Below, one piece after another: positions 1-7,921 of a DNA stretch of 20,563 nt. The translations under genes were made by a program, and so were the position numbers. Location of the stretch: the NCBI GenBank assembly GCA_013152135.1, contig JAADGX010000154.1:1-20563 (forward strand), given 5' to 3'. A model generated the notes under the pieces. It saw only the letters and a list, made by a program, of their open reading frames with translations. It had not been told where the DNA came from and ran no database searches. Position 1 is the stretch's first letter. Each line of letters begins with the position of its first letter. Source of the stretch: Chlorobiota bacterium (GTDB lineage: Bacteria > Bacteroidota > Ignavibacteria > SZUA-365 > JAADGX01).

Positions 1-250
1 CCTGCTTGCCGATCAGCATGGGAAAAACATCGAGAACATTCTTTCTTGCCCGCCGATGTTCGGGGCGCAGGAACAGGTGGAAAAGTCGCGGATGGCAGGA
101 GGACTCGAGGAATAACCGTTTGTCGTTTTGCTGGAAAATGAAGATCAACTCATCGGGATCCTGGGTGTAGATATCAGTGATGATACTGCCGCGGAGTATG
201 GAGTGCAGGTATTGCGCCTGGTGATAGAGTGTCAGGTAGTGGTTGAACAT
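1..250 (-). CDS. NFACT/RqcH-like (FbpA N-terminal family) protein, 5' part only
   Basis: The minus strand is open from an ATG at 250 to the window edge, giving the first 83 residues of a larger protein. It begins MFNHYLTLYHQAQYLHSILR and continues with a pattern of a Tyr-Leu-rich helix, a strand ending in TQDPDELIF, and a segment with SCHPRLFHLFLRPEHRRARK, which resembles the N-terminus of NFACT proteins (the FbpA/RqcH/NEMF group). RqcH-type members bind the large ribosomal subunit after stalling and recruit tRNA for C-terminal tailing of the nascent chain. The NFACT-R domain and coiled coils would lie outside the window, so true RqcH function cannot be judged. The closest remembered resemblance is to Ignavibacteria/Chlorobi proteins. 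The Shine-Dalgarno site is weak (TGGAAA just before the ATG). It is transcribed divergently from the polysaccharide cluster. Confidence 0.72.
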   Translation of the reverse strand, partial: MFNHYLTLYHQAQYLHSILRGSIITDIYTQDPDELIFIFQQNDKRLFLESSCHPRLFHLFLRPEHRRARKNVLDVFPMLIGKQ

Positions 251-349
251 TTTCCAGTGGTTATCATGTCGAGTCTTTGAAAGATAAGAATAAAATGCTT
301 CGTGGCGGGGCTTTCCCCGTCTCCGGTGCTCTGCGTACCTTGCATTTGG

Positions 350-1042
350 ATGGATGCGAAAAACACAACCGGGAAAATTCTCGGAAACTTCGTCTCGCTG
401 TTGAGCGGTGAAATCATCGCCAAGGCATTCGGTTTCCTGACCACGATCTACCTTGCCCGAACGCTAGGTCCAGATGCTTTCGGAATCCTGGGGTTCGTAT
501 GGGCGGTGTACGGGTTCTTTTCCTTCGTTGCCAATCCCGGTCTGGACATGATCGCTACCCGCGAACTTGCCGCCGGACGGTACGGTACGACACGGATGGT
601 GAGGACGGTCGTCTCCTTGAAGGCGCTGCTCGCTGGCGGGGCGGCGGTTCTCTTCATCCTGTTTGCACGAATTTTTGTTCAGGATCCCGTTACTTCCCGC
701 GTCATGATGGTACAGGCGTTGAATTTTCTGGTCGGGATCATTACGTTGGATTTCCTGTACCATGCGCTGCAGCGGATGAAGCACGTGGCGTTTCGCAGGG
801 CGTTGTTCGGGTTCCTGTACCTCGTGCTGGTTTTATGGCTTGTCCGCAACCAGGACAACATTGCTCTTGTGCCTGTGGCCATGTTCGGAGCGGGAGCGCT
901 AAGCCTTGTACCGCAAGTTGTGATATACTTCAGAAAAGTGAGGCTCCGTTCAAATGGTGACCCGCGCTTTCACGTGGGCTGCTTCTGCGAACAGCCATTC
1001 CCCTCGGAGCTTCCGCGTTCATGCTGTTTATTTATGGGATGA
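350..1042 (+). CDS. Wzx-type polysaccharide flippase, N-terminal part (frameshifted)
   Basis: This is the N-terminal half of a multi-pass membrane protein of the MOP/Polysacc_synt (Wzx, RfbX) family, which flips lipid-linked glycan units across the inner membrane. The first helix carries the family-typical stretch IIAKAFGFLTTIYLARTLGP, followed by FGILGFVWAVYGFF and DMIATRELA. About six hydrophobic segments are visible. The frame stays convincing up to about RKVRLRSNGD (near 958) and then degenerates into an unrelated tail ending at 1042. The matching continuation is in another frame from 961 onward, so this and the next entry are one gene of about 471 residues broken by a 1-nt deletion. I chose ATG 350 over the in-frame GTG at 302 because the 16 extra residues look unlike a flippase N-terminus; neither start has a strong Shine-Dalgarno site. 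Confidence 0.8.
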   Translation: MDAKNTTGKILGNFVSLLSGEIIAKAFGFLTTIYLARTLGPDAFGILGFVWAVYGFFSFVANPGLDMIATRELAAGRYGTTRMVRTVVSLKALLAGGAAVLFILFARIFVQDPVTSRVMMVQALNFLVGIITLDFLYHALQRMKHVAFRRALFGFLYLVLVLWLVRNQDNIALVPVAMFGAGALSLVPQVVIYFRKVRLRSNGDPRFHVGCFCEQPFPSELPRSCCLFMG

Positions 1043-1764
1043 TTGATACGATTCTGCTGGGCTTCATGAGGACGCAAAGCGAAGTCGGGTTCTACACGGC
1101 GGCGGTGAAGATTGCTATCCTTGTCGGAACGCTTCCTTCGATTCTTCACCAGACGTTTTTTCCATCTCTTTCCGCTTATTCCAAGACAAGGGAATGGCGG
1201 GATGTTCTCGGCTTGTATATCATCGTTTTGACCCTCAGTGGCTTGGCGGTTGGAGGCGCCGGATTGCTGGCTGCCCGGGAAATATTGGTGATTGTATACG
1301 GGGCCCGCTACCTTGGCGGGGTGACAGCCATGCAGATATTATTTTTTAACGCCGTTGTATCATTCCTGGCCGTTGCCTTTGCCAATCCCCTGATTGTCAT
1401 TAAAAAGGAGAAGCAGTACCTCCTCGTTGTTGCTTCAGGTGCGATTGTAAATATCATTCTCAATATTTCACTGATACCATCGTTTGGTATCGAGGGAGCT
1501 GCGGTCGCGACTGTTTTATCCGAAGTTACGGTATTGATTACCGCAGCGTTCATATTGAGGAAACACGTACATTTCAGAACAGGAAAGCTTATCCTTCTTT
1601 CCATGACACACACGGCGATATCATTTGCAGCAGGGGAGGTTGGCGTAACTCTTGGTTTCGACGGTATATATTCTGGTTTGATCTTCATAAGCGTTTTCCT
1701 GATTCTTTTTCTCTTTTTCCGAAAGAATTATCGGAAACTAACTGGTGAGATAGTGCTTTCATGA
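1021..1764 (+). CDS. Wzx-type polysaccharide flippase, C-terminal part (frameshifted)
   Basis: This is the C-terminal half of the same flippase. The frame is open from 961, and the residues before the ATG at 1021 (LLLRTAIPLGASAF) are the expected middle of a Wzx protein, leading into MLFIYGMIDTILLGFM, the usual seventh helix. Further conserved features are SEVGFYTAAVKIA, a PSILHQTFFPSLSAYS segment, and repeated hydrophobic helices to the end. The ATG at 1021 is therefore probably not a natural start. If the reading-frame break is real, the protein is inactive or made from two pieces. If it is a sequencing or assembly error, 350-1764 is one intact gene. Its stop codon overlaps the next gene's ATG by 4 nt (ATGA), which argues that the operon was laid down with an intact flippase gene. 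Confidence 0.8.
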   Translation: MLFIYGMIDTILLGFMRTQSEVGFYTAAVKIAILVGTLPSILHQTFFPSLSAYSKTREWRDVLGLYIIVLTLSGLAVGGAGLLAAREILVIVYGARYLGGVTAMQILFFNAVVSFLAVAFANPLIVIKKEKQYLLVVASGAIVNIILNISLIPSFGIEGAAVATVLSEVTVLITAAFILRKHVHFRTGKLILLSMTHTAISFAAGEVGVTLGFDGIYSGLIFISVFLILFLFFRKNYRKLTGEIVLS

Positions 1765-2747
1765 TGATACACGAAGAAGGAGATGAGATACATATTCCCT
1801 TAGTATCTATCGTTATTCTCCATTACAACCGACCGGATGAGCTGTTTTATTGCCTGGATAAAATCAGGAGCAGCGAGTGTCCGAATTGCGAAGTCATCAT
1901 CGTTGACAATCATTCGGACTTGGACATTTCGACAAGACTCAACGATCAGTACCCGGAGGCTCGTCTTGTCCGGTTGGACCGGAATGTCGGTGTCAGTGGA
2001 TGGAATTATGGCTTCAAGATAGCACGAGGGGAATTCGTCTTCGTGCTCGATGACGATAGCTACCCCCTCCCAGGAGCAATGTCGCGTTGTGTTCAGATCA
2101 TGCGGGCAAATGAACGCTGTGGGATTGTCGCATGCAAAATCGTGAATGAAAGCCTGGAATACGTACAATCATCTCATCTTACGGAAGGTTTTGCCATTGA
2201 TTTCGTCGGTTGCGGTGCCATGATCAGAAAACAGGTGCTGGATGAAGTTGGGTATTTTTCGGAGTACATTTTCCTTTATTGGCATGAAACGGACTTTTCG
2301 ATGAAGGTGAAAAACGCTGGTTGGGAAATCATCTATTCCCCTGAAACAAGTGTCGTCCATCTTCAGGCTCGTAGCAACCGGCATTGGAAAGGAGGTACGT
2401 CAGTCAGCACGAGAGCCATGCGCCATGTGAACAGGAGCACGATTCTCACACTGGCGATGCATTTCCCGCTACGAAGGATCGGTCTTCGATTGATGCGAAT
2501 CATCATCGGAAGGTTGTTGTTCGGATTATACAGGGGGAGCTTTTTCCCTGTTGCAAGTGGGATATTCTCAGCATTGAAAGACTTGCCTTCATTATGGAAT
2601 CAGCGGAATATCTTGAGCGAGCGTCTCCAGGAAGAATACCAGTACGGAGCGGTTGCCGGAGGGTTTTTCTATGACGGGGAACTGGGATTTAAACGGCCAT
2701 CTTTGTGGCGACGAAGGGAGAGAAACAAAAAACAGGAAACAGGTTGA
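1761..2747 (+). CDS. GT2-family glycosyltransferase (rhamnosyltransferase-like)
   Basis: A 328-residue GT-A fold glycosyltransferase expected to add a sugar from a nucleotide donor to a growing lipid-linked glycan on the cytoplasmic face of the membrane. The N-terminus has the family strand VSIVILHYNR (about 15-24), the nucleotide-binding VDN (48-50), and the metal-binding acidic motif LDDDSYP (96-102, the DXD position). The catalytic-base region is HETDFSMKVKNAGW (about 175-188), the usual (E)xD-x2 motif followed by G-W. The C-terminal 130 residues are basic and amphipathic, typical of membrane association in this family. It starts inside the flippase stop codon (4-nt overlap), so translation is probably coupled. 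Donor and acceptor cannot be assigned. Confidence 0.88.
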   Translation: MMIHEEGDEIHIPLVSIVILHYNRPDELFYCLDKIRSSECPNCEVIIVDNHSDLDISTRLNDQYPEARLVRLDRNVGVSGWNYGFKIARGEFVFVLDDDSYPLPGAMSRCVQIMRANERCGIVACKIVNESLEYVQSSHLTEGFAIDFVGCGAMIRKQVLDEVGYFSEYIFLYWHETDFSMKVKNAGWEIIYSPETSVVHLQARSNRHWKGGTSVSTRAMRHVNRSTILTLAMHFPLRRIGLRLMRIIIGRLLFGLYRGSFFPVASGIFSALKDLPSLWNQRNILSERLQEEYQYGAVAGGFFYDGELGFKRPSLWRRRERNKKQETG

Positions 2748-2790
2748 CATTTTTGTGTGAAGTTATTCGGTGGATTGGATCAGGTCAATA

Positions 2791-3957
2791 ATGGAAATCG
2801 TGAAAAGAGCTTCGTTGAGAATATTGTACGAATTGAAATGGATCCTGGATTTTGTGTTTCAGCGGGCGGTTCAATTCTACAGTGTGGCTTTTGTGTCAGG
2901 AAAGCAAACCAGTGGACAGGTGTTGGTCGTACATACCGATGGTATCGGCGACTACATCATGAGGATAGGCTTGATTGATACGTTGAGGGAATTACCTGGT
3001 GTTGAGGAAATCCATCATGTCCTTCATTCCCATCTCGAGTCGATTGACGACATCATTCATCCGGATGATGTGAAGTTTTACCTTGACCACGAAAGATACA
3101 GGAGAAATCATTTCTACCGTTTTCGCTTTCTGAGACGAATCCTGGCAAGGTCGTATTCGATGGTGATCTACCCGGTGTTTTCACGATCGAGTGTCGGAGA
3201 TGAAATCGTCAAACTGGTGCGGGCGAAGAGGAAAGTCGCCTTCGCCGGTGACGACAAGTGCATGACCGAAGTACGCCGGAAGCGGAATCTTGGTATTTAC
3301 ACTGACCTGATCGCGTGCGAACCATTTCTGCCTGAGCTTCAGAAATTCAGTCTTGTATTGAAGACTGTTAAGGAAACCGACAGGGAAAGCATTGCATATG
3401 TTAAACTTGATGCTCCGTACCGAGGTGAAGAGTTCCTTCTTCCGGAAGGTCTTCAAAACGCAGTCAAACAATTATCCGTCTTGCTTTTTCCCGCTTCGAA
3501 CATGCATGCTAAAAGCCTTCCCGCAGAAACAGTAGGAAGGATTGTTGATTCGCTCATTGAGTTTGGAGGAATCAGAGAGGTTTTCGTTGTATTGGAGAGT
3601 AGTGAGAATCACCTTTTTGAGAATGCTTTTTCGAAAACATCAGATAGAGTGAAAATAGTTACAGGTCAGTCCTTGCGTACAGTTTTTTCTATGATTCAAT
3701 CGGCTGCCCTGGTTATATCGGTGGATAGTGCTCCTGCCCATATTGCCATGATTCTGGGTAAGCCCACCATGGTGCTTTTGAGTGGTGCGTTTTTCGGACG
3801 ATGTTTCCCGGTTCAACACGAAAACCTGGAGTGTGTGTATTACACCATGGACTGTTTCCAATGCGAAGGGAACTGCCCGTATGAGGAACCGGAATGCCTC
3901 ACAAAGTTGGATGTGAGGCTTGTCATGGAAAAAGTCCAGGCGCTCTTGAAGGATTAG
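2791..3957 (+). CDS. GT9-family (heptosyltransferase-like) glycosyltransferase
   Basis: A GT-B fold protein of the heptosyltransferase superfamily. From ATG 2791 it is 388 residues. The N-terminal domain has VLVVHTDGIGDYIM (44-57), the family's D-G-I-G-D loop. The C-terminal domain has VISVDSAPAHIAMILGKPTM (308-327), the D-S-x-x-x-H donor-site motif, and then FGR-x-FP. GT9 enzymes usually transfer heptose or related sugars to lipopolysaccharide cores, but the substrate here is not shown. Near the C-terminus is a tight four-cysteine cluster at 355, 358, 362 and 369. An in-frame GTG at 2770 would add 7 residues; I prefer ATG 2791 because AGG lies 6 nt upstream. It follows the GT2 gene after a 43-nt gap and is probably in the same operon. 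Confidence 0.87.
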   Translation: MEIVKRASLRILYELKWILDFVFQRAVQFYSVAFVSGKQTSGQVLVVHTDGIGDYIMRIGLIDTLRELPGVEEIHHVLHSHLESIDDIIHPDDVKFYLDHERYRRNHFYRFRFLRRILARSYSMVIYPVFSRSSVGDEIVKLVRAKRKVAFAGDDKCMTEVRRKRNLGIYTDLIACEPFLPELQKFSLVLKTVKETDRESIAYVKLDAPYRGEEFLLPEGLQNAVKQLSVLLFPASNMHAKSLPAETVGRIVDSLIEFGGIREVFVVLESSENHLFENAFSKTSDRVKIVTGQSLRTVFSMIQSAALVISVDSAPAHIAMILGKPTMVLLSGAFFGRCFPVQHENLECVYYTMDCFQCEGNCPYEEPECLTKLDVRLVMEKVQALLKD

Positions 3958-3972
3958 GTACGCGAACAGTAC

Positions 3973-4920
3973 ATGAAACATTCAATAGTCATCATCACAC
4001 GTAATCGTCCCGAGGAGGTTCGAATGGTCGTCCACGACTTGATGTCGCAGACTATCATCCCGCAGGAAATTATCATCGTGGATGCCTCGGATGAGAAACT
4101 GGATGTGTCTGATTTACAGGAAAACCGTGAGTGTACCGTCGTCAAGGTCCTGACGTCAAGGCCGGATATCTGCAAGCAGCGCAACATGGGACTGCAATCT
4201 GCGCGTGGCGAAATCATTACGTTTTTCGACGACGACGTACGGTTACCGAAAAATTATTGCGAGGTAGTGTTGCAACGGTTTGCTGAAGACAAAAAGGGCG
4301 AAGTCGTTGCGATCGGAGGCAAAATGAAAAACCCACGTGTAGCGGGAAGAATCGAGGTTGCACTAAGGAAGCTACTGATGGTCCCATCGTTCGACGGCAG
4401 AAACCGAGTGTTGCGTTCGGGTATTCCTGATTTTGGATACCGATTCTTACTTGAGACTCGCGTGGATTTTCTCTCAACAACAGCGTTATCCGTCCGCGCC
4501 TCCTCCGCAAAGACCATAACATTTGAGGCATATTGGCATACCCGGGTTCCAAAAGGGATTGAAACGGGGAGAAGGTTCGGAGAGGATGTCCTGTTCACGC
4601 TGAGGCTTGGAGCGCTTGGAGCACAGATTATCTTGCCGAGTGCGGAATTCGAACACTGGCCCAGTCACCGTGGAAGAGAGAGCGCATTTGAAATCCAGGC
4701 TTTGTATAGCTTTTTTTTGAAGTATGTCAGTGCTCATATGGTACGAAGCGTTCCCGAGCGTTTGCTTAGAGCATGGGCCCTGATCGGGCAGGGCCTGATT
4801 TGCCTGGTTCAAACGATTCGGTTCAGGGATGTGGGGTACATTAACGGTTATCTTCTGGCAATGAAAGCACCCTGTCCTGAATCGCCCGATCTTTCACCCG
4901 TTCGACGCAAACGATTGTGA
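3973..4920 (+). CDS. GT2-family glycosyltransferase
   Basis: A 315-residue GT-A glycosyltransferase. It starts directly with the first beta strand (HSIVIITRNRPEEV, 3-16), then IIIVDASD (33-40), KQRNMGLQSARGEIITFFDDDV (68-89, with the DXD acid triplet at 86-88) and a later GEDVLFTLRLGALGA (203-217), which carries the E-D pair of the catalytic-base region. Residues 250-300 hold hydrophobic segments that could anchor it to the membrane. It is only distantly like the first GT2 in the cluster, so the two probably make different linkages. It begins 15 nt after the GT9 gene, and its stop overlaps the next start by 4 nt (GTGA). Donor and acceptor are not predictable. Confidence 0.86.
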   Translation: MKHSIVIITRNRPEEVRMVVHDLMSQTIIPQEIIIVDASDEKLDVSDLQENRECTVVKVLTSRPDICKQRNMGLQSARGEIITFFDDDVRLPKNYCEVVLQRFAEDKKGEVVAIGGKMKNPRVAGRIEVALRKLLMVPSFDGRNRVLRSGIPDFGYRFLLETRVDFLSTTALSVRASSAKTITFEAYWHTRVPKGIETGRRFGEDVLFTLRLGALGAQIILPSAEFEHWPSHRGRESAFEIQALYSFFLKYVSAHMVRSVPERLLRAWALIGQGLICLVQTIRFRDVGYINGYLLAMKAPCPESPDLSPVRRKRL

Positions 4921-6092
4921 AAGTCCTGCAGCTCCATACTCGGTACCTGGTTCCTGGAGGAGAAGAAACGGCTCTGGCCAATGAAGCTTCCTTGCTGACA
5001 GATCATGGTATAAATGTGTTGCAATCCGTTTACCACGATCCCCTCGTCGATACATATCGTCTCTGGAAAAAGGCTCAAATAGCGTTCTCGTCTTTATGGT
5101 CGCCGTCGTTCAACAAAAGTATCCTGAAGACGATTCGTGAAGAGAACGTGGACATTGTGCACGTTCATAATTTCTTCCCGTTTGTCCCGGTTTCCGGTCT
5201 GAGAGAGGCGAGTCGCTATGTGCCCGTGGTGATGACGTTGCACAACTATCGCTTGATCTGCCCCCAGGTAATCATGTTTCGCGACGGGAAACCGTGCACC
5301 GAATGCCTGGGACGCGCAATAAAATACCCGGCCCTTAAGCATGCCTGTTACAGGAATTCGTTGTCGGCGACGATCGGTCATATGCTGACACTTCAAGGAC
5401 ACGCTTTCCTCAAGACATGGTCGGAGCGTATTACGATTTTCATCGCTCTTTCCGAGTACCAGAAATCCATCTACATCACCGAAGGATTTGACGAAGAGAG
5501 GATAGTCATCAAACCGAATTTCGTCGCACCTGATCCTGGTTGTTCATATGAAAAAAATGACTTTGCGTGTTTTGTCGGCAGGCTTTCGCCGGAAAAAGGT
5601 ATTGATGTTCTATTCTCGGCGGGAAAACATTTTAGCAACATCCATATCTATGTTGCCGGTGAAGAGGCATTTGAAATGCAGCATCCTGGATGCGATGGAG
5701 AAAAATATCATCTGTTGGGAAAACTGCCACGAGAAGACGTTTTCTCATTGCTCCAGAAGGCCAGGTTCCTCGTCTATCCCTCGTTGGCTCATGAAGGATT
5801 AAGCATGACCATCATTGAGGCATTTGCCTGCGGAACACCCGTTATCGTTTCAAGTCATGGTTCGTCAGCCGAGATTGTCGATGATGGAAGAACGGGGTTG
5901 CACTTCCGTCCCGGGGATGCAAGGGATTTGGCAGACAAAATCAAGTGGGCATGGGATCATCCTGAAGTCATGATCGCGATGGGTAAAGAAGCGCGGAAGG
6001 AATATGAATTGAAATATACCGGCGAGAAGAACGTCAAGTTGCTGCTGGATATCTACGATCTCGCCCTCAGGAAGCACAGGGCAGAGCAATAA
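4917..6092 (+). CDS. GT4-family (GT-B) glycosyltransferase
   Basis: A 391-residue retaining glycosyltransferase with two Rossmann-like domains. The N-terminal domain begins VLQLHTRYLVPGGEETAL (3-20), the glycine-rich acceptor-side loop of GT4 enzymes, followed by DIVHVHNFFP (79-88). The C-terminal domain has FVGRLSPEKG (219-228) and HEGLSMTIIEAFACGTPVI (292-310), in which E293 and E301 form the E-x7-E motif. Four cysteines at 115, 127, 130 and 144 (LICP, PCTEC, ACYRNS) form a cluster seen in a subset of GT4 proteins. The start is GTG, embedded in the preceding stop (GTGA overlap), so coupled translation is likely. It is the last gene of the polysaccharide block and runs to a hairpin at 6095-6115. 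Confidence 0.88.
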   Translation: MKVLQLHTRYLVPGGEETALANEASLLTDHGINVLQSVYHDPLVDTYRLWKKAQIAFSSLWSPSFNKSILKTIREENVDIVHVHNFFPFVPVSGLREASRYVPVVMTLHNYRLICPQVIMFRDGKPCTECLGRAIKYPALKHACYRNSLSATIGHMLTLQGHAFLKTWSERITIFIALSEYQKSIYITEGFDEERIVIKPNFVAPDPGCSYEKNDFACFVGRLSPEKGIDVLFSAGKHFSNIHIYVAGEEAFEMQHPGCDGEKYHLLGKLPREDVFSLLQKARFLVYPSLAHEGLSMTIIEAFACGTPVIVSSHGSSAEIVDDGRTGLHFRPGDARDLADKIKWAWDHPEVMIAMGKEARKEYELKYTGEKNVKLLLDIYDLALRKHRAEQ

Positions 6093-6115
6093 AAAAGCCG
6101 GAACGAGTCCGGCTT
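6091..6115 (-). terminator. Rho-independent terminator of bacterioferritin (possibly bidirectional)
   Basis: A perfect 8-bp stem AAGCCGGA / TCCGGCTT (6095-6102 and 6108-6115) with a 5-nt loop. On the minus strand it is followed by a run of six T, and it lies about 22 nt past the bacterioferritin stop codon, so it is an intrinsic terminator for that gene. On the plus strand the stem follows the GT4 stop directly but has only two T after it, so termination in that direction would be weaker. Confidence 0.82.
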
Positions 6116-6137
6116 GGATACGATCGTCGTCGAGGTT

Positions 6138-6611
6138 TTATTCCTGGCCGGTGTACTTGGCAAGGTAATTTTGTAAGCCGATTTGCTCGATGAGAGCGAG
6201 CTGGGTTTCCAGCCATTCGACGTGTCGTTCTTCGTCCTTCAGGATGCCGAGGAAGATGTCGCGGGTCCCGTTGTCACCGACTTCAGCGGCGCGTGTGATG
6301 TGTTTGTTCAGGTTTTCCACGGCCTTGTATTCGAGGGCGAGATCGTTCTTGAACATCTCTTCCACGGTCCCGCCGATATTCAGCTCCAGGCGTGGCGACA
6401 TGTTCGGCGAACCTTCCAGGTAGAGCATCCGTTCGATGGCGATTTCGGCGTGCTTCATTTCATCGATGGAATCACGCTTGATGTGCTGTGAGAGCGCTGT
6501 CAGCCCCCAGTCTTCACACATTTCCGCGTGCAGGAAGTACTGGTTGATGGCTGTCATCTCCGCTTCCAGGACCTGTTGAAGCGCTTTAATGACGTCAGGG
6601 TTTCCTTTCAT
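6138..6611 (-). CDS. bfr: Bacterioferritin
   Basis: A 157-residue four-helix-bundle ferritin that stores iron and oxidises Fe(II) in a 24-subunit cytoplasmic shell. All di-iron ferroxidase ligands of the bacterioferritin family are at canonical numbering: E18, E51, H54, E94, E127 and H130. M52 is the residue that ligates the inter-subunit haem, which separates it from non-haem ferritin. The C-terminal helix (EQIGLQNYLAKYTGQE) is typical. Length matches the family. The start is supported by AAGGAAAA about 8 nt upstream. The gene is monocistronic, convergent with the GT4 gene and divergent from the HMG-CoA operon. A candidate promoter element lies 41 nt upstream; no Fur box was evident to me. 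Confidence 0.96.
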   Translation of the reverse strand: MKGNPDVIKALQQVLEAEMTAINQYFLHAEMCEDWGLTALSQHIKRDSIDEMKHAEIAIERMLYLEGSPNMSPRLELNIGGTVEEMFKNDLALEYKAVENLNKHITRAAEVGDNGTRDIFLGILKDEERHVEWLETQLALIEQIGLQNYLAKYTGQE

Positions 6612-6651
6612 GATCGTTTTCCTTGATTCCTTGTGAGTAAGTTCATACGTT

Positions 6652-6663
6652 CCGAAATATACA
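6652..6663 (-). promoter_or_regulatory. Candidate promoter -10/-7-like element for bacterioferritin
   Basis: On the minus strand this reads TGTATATTTCGG, about 41 nt before the bfr ATG. It differs by one base from an 11-mer present upstream of two other transcription units (6767-6777 and 9622-9632) and resembles the Bacteroidetes-type TAnnTTTG element with a C at the last position. No clear upstream TTG partner is seen at normal spacing, so this is only a candidate. Confidence 0.25.
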
Positions 6664-6760
6664 AAAAATCGGATGTCATTTCATGAAACACAGAAAGGGG
6701 GCTGTATGGTTTCCGAATTAACCGAGAATGATTTTATCTCCGCTTGATGCGATACCCATC

Positions 6761-6777
6761 TACCTTTGTATTTTTCG
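6761..6777 (+). promoter_or_regulatory. Candidate promoter element for the HMG-CoA operon
   Basis: The segment contains TACCTTTG (6761-6768), a match to the Bacteroidetes-type TAnnTTTG element, fused to TGTATTTTTCG (6767-6777). The same 11-mer occurs upstream of the AtuA-family gene. It lies 80 nt before the HMG-CoA synthase ATG. A TTGATG at 6744-6749 could be the upstream element, but the spacing is not a good fit for either version. Confidence 0.28.
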
Positions 6778-6857
6778 TGAAGTCCGATATTTTAGATAGT
6801 TATGGATAGATTAATCCTAATTTTTCCTTTTAGAATATCACAAAACACGAGGTTCAC

Positions 6858-7907
6858 ATGGCAGGAATTGTCGGCTATGGTGCACATCTTCCCCGTCACC
6901 GCATAAAGGTCGAGGAAATCGCCAAGGTTTGGGGAGCTGATGCGCCGAGTTATAAACGAGGACTGATGCTCCGCGAGAAATCGGTCCCTCCTCCTGATAT
7001 GGACACGATCACTCTTTCTGTTGAGGCGACACGGAACGCTCTCAAGAGAGCGGGCAGTATTGATCCAAAGGATATCGGGGCCATCTACATCGGCTCGGAA
7101 TCGCACCCGTACGCGGTTAAACCGTCCGGGACGGTCGTAGCGGAAGCGATCGGCGCAACGCCGGATATCCACTGCGCGGATTTTGAATTCGCGTGCAAAG
7201 CGGGTACCGAGGCGATGTACGTTGCCCTGAGTCACATCGAGGCAGGGCAAATGAAGTACGCGCTCGCCATCGCTGCGGATACATCGCAGGGTGCTCCTTC
7301 CGATGCGTTGGAGTTCTCCGCCGCTGCGGGCGCGGGTGCGTTTATCATGGGAAACGATAACGTTATTGCCGAAATCCTTTACACCCATTCGTACATGACC
7401 GATACACCGGACTTCTGGAGGCGTGAACATCAGTTTTATCCTCAGCACGGTTCGCGTTTTACGGGCGAAGAGGCATACTTCGCTCACACGAAAGGCGCTT
7501 CCAGGGCGATCCTGGAAAAATCCGGCATGAAACCGAGCGATTTCGCGTACGCCGTTTTTCACCAGCCGAACGGCAAGTTTCATCAGAGAGTGGCGCTCGA
7601 GCTGGGTTTCACACAGGAACAAATTGATCCCGGTTGGCTGGCGCCAGTGCTGGGAAACACGTATTCCGGTGCTTCTCCCATCGGGCTCACGGCTATCCTG
7701 GATATCGCCAAGCCCGGAGACCTTGTTTTCATGTGTTCATACGGTTCCGGGTCGGGGTCGGACGCGTTCATCTGGAAAGTCACTGATCGGATTGACGAAG
7801 TCCGCGACGCAGCGGTGCGAACGAGCAAGCTGCTCGAAGAGAATCTCATTTATGTCGACTACGGTACGTATGCCAAGTTTCGACATAAAATTCGCAAGAA
7901 CGATTGA
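6858..7907 (+). CDS. Archaeal-type hydroxymethylglutaryl-CoA synthase
   Basis: A 349-residue thiolase-fold enzyme expected to condense acetyl-CoA with acetoacetyl-CoA to give HMG-CoA. It has the short archaeal architecture (about 350 residues) rather than the longer eukaryotic or Gram-positive MvaS form. Visible active-site features are E81 in GSESHPYAVKPSG (general acid/base), the nucleophile C113 in FEFACKAGTEAM, H235 in FHQPNGKF, GNTYSGASPIGL (266-277) and the glycine-rich SYGSGSGSDAF (294-304). The start ATG has GAGG 5 nt upstream. It is the first gene of a tight three-gene unit with a thiolase and a DUF35 protein, the same order and content as the archaeal acetoacetyl-CoA thiolase/HMG-CoA synthase complex genes. 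A 3-ketoacyl-ACP synthase III-like role on other acyl-CoAs cannot be excluded from sequence alone. Confidence 0.87.
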   Translation: MAGIVGYGAHLPRHRIKVEEIAKVWGADAPSYKRGLMLREKSVPPPDMDTITLSVEATRNALKRAGSIDPKDIGAIYIGSESHPYAVKPSGTVVAEAIGATPDIHCADFEFACKAGTEAMYVALSHIEAGQMKYALAIAADTSQGAPSDALEFSAAAGAGAFIMGNDNVIAEILYTHSYMTDTPDFWRREHQFYPQHGSRFTGEEAYFAHTKGASRAILEKSGMKPSDFAYAVFHQPNGKFHQRVALELGFTQEQIDPGWLAPVLGNTYSGASPIGLTAILDIAKPGDLVFMCSYGSGSGSDAFIWKVTDRIDEVRDAAVRTSKLLEENLIYVDYGTYAKFRHKIRKND

Positions 7908-7921
7908 AGGAGGATGGCAAT

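Noticed and set aside
305..320. GC-rich CGGGG-CTTT-CCCCG hairpin in the leader of the flippase gene
   Set aside because: The stem is only 5 bp with no T-tract, which is not enough to call a terminator or attenuator.
2743..2768. TTGACA at 2743-2748 as a -35 box for an internal promoter before the GT9 gene
   Set aside because: No acceptable -10 element is found at 16-18 nt, and the match overlaps the end of the preceding coding sequence.
6792..7622. Minus-strand open frame of 276 codons opposite the HMG-CoA synthase gene
   Set aside because: It is Arg-rich with no recognisable domain; the plus strand has intact catalytic motifs and a ribosome-binding site.
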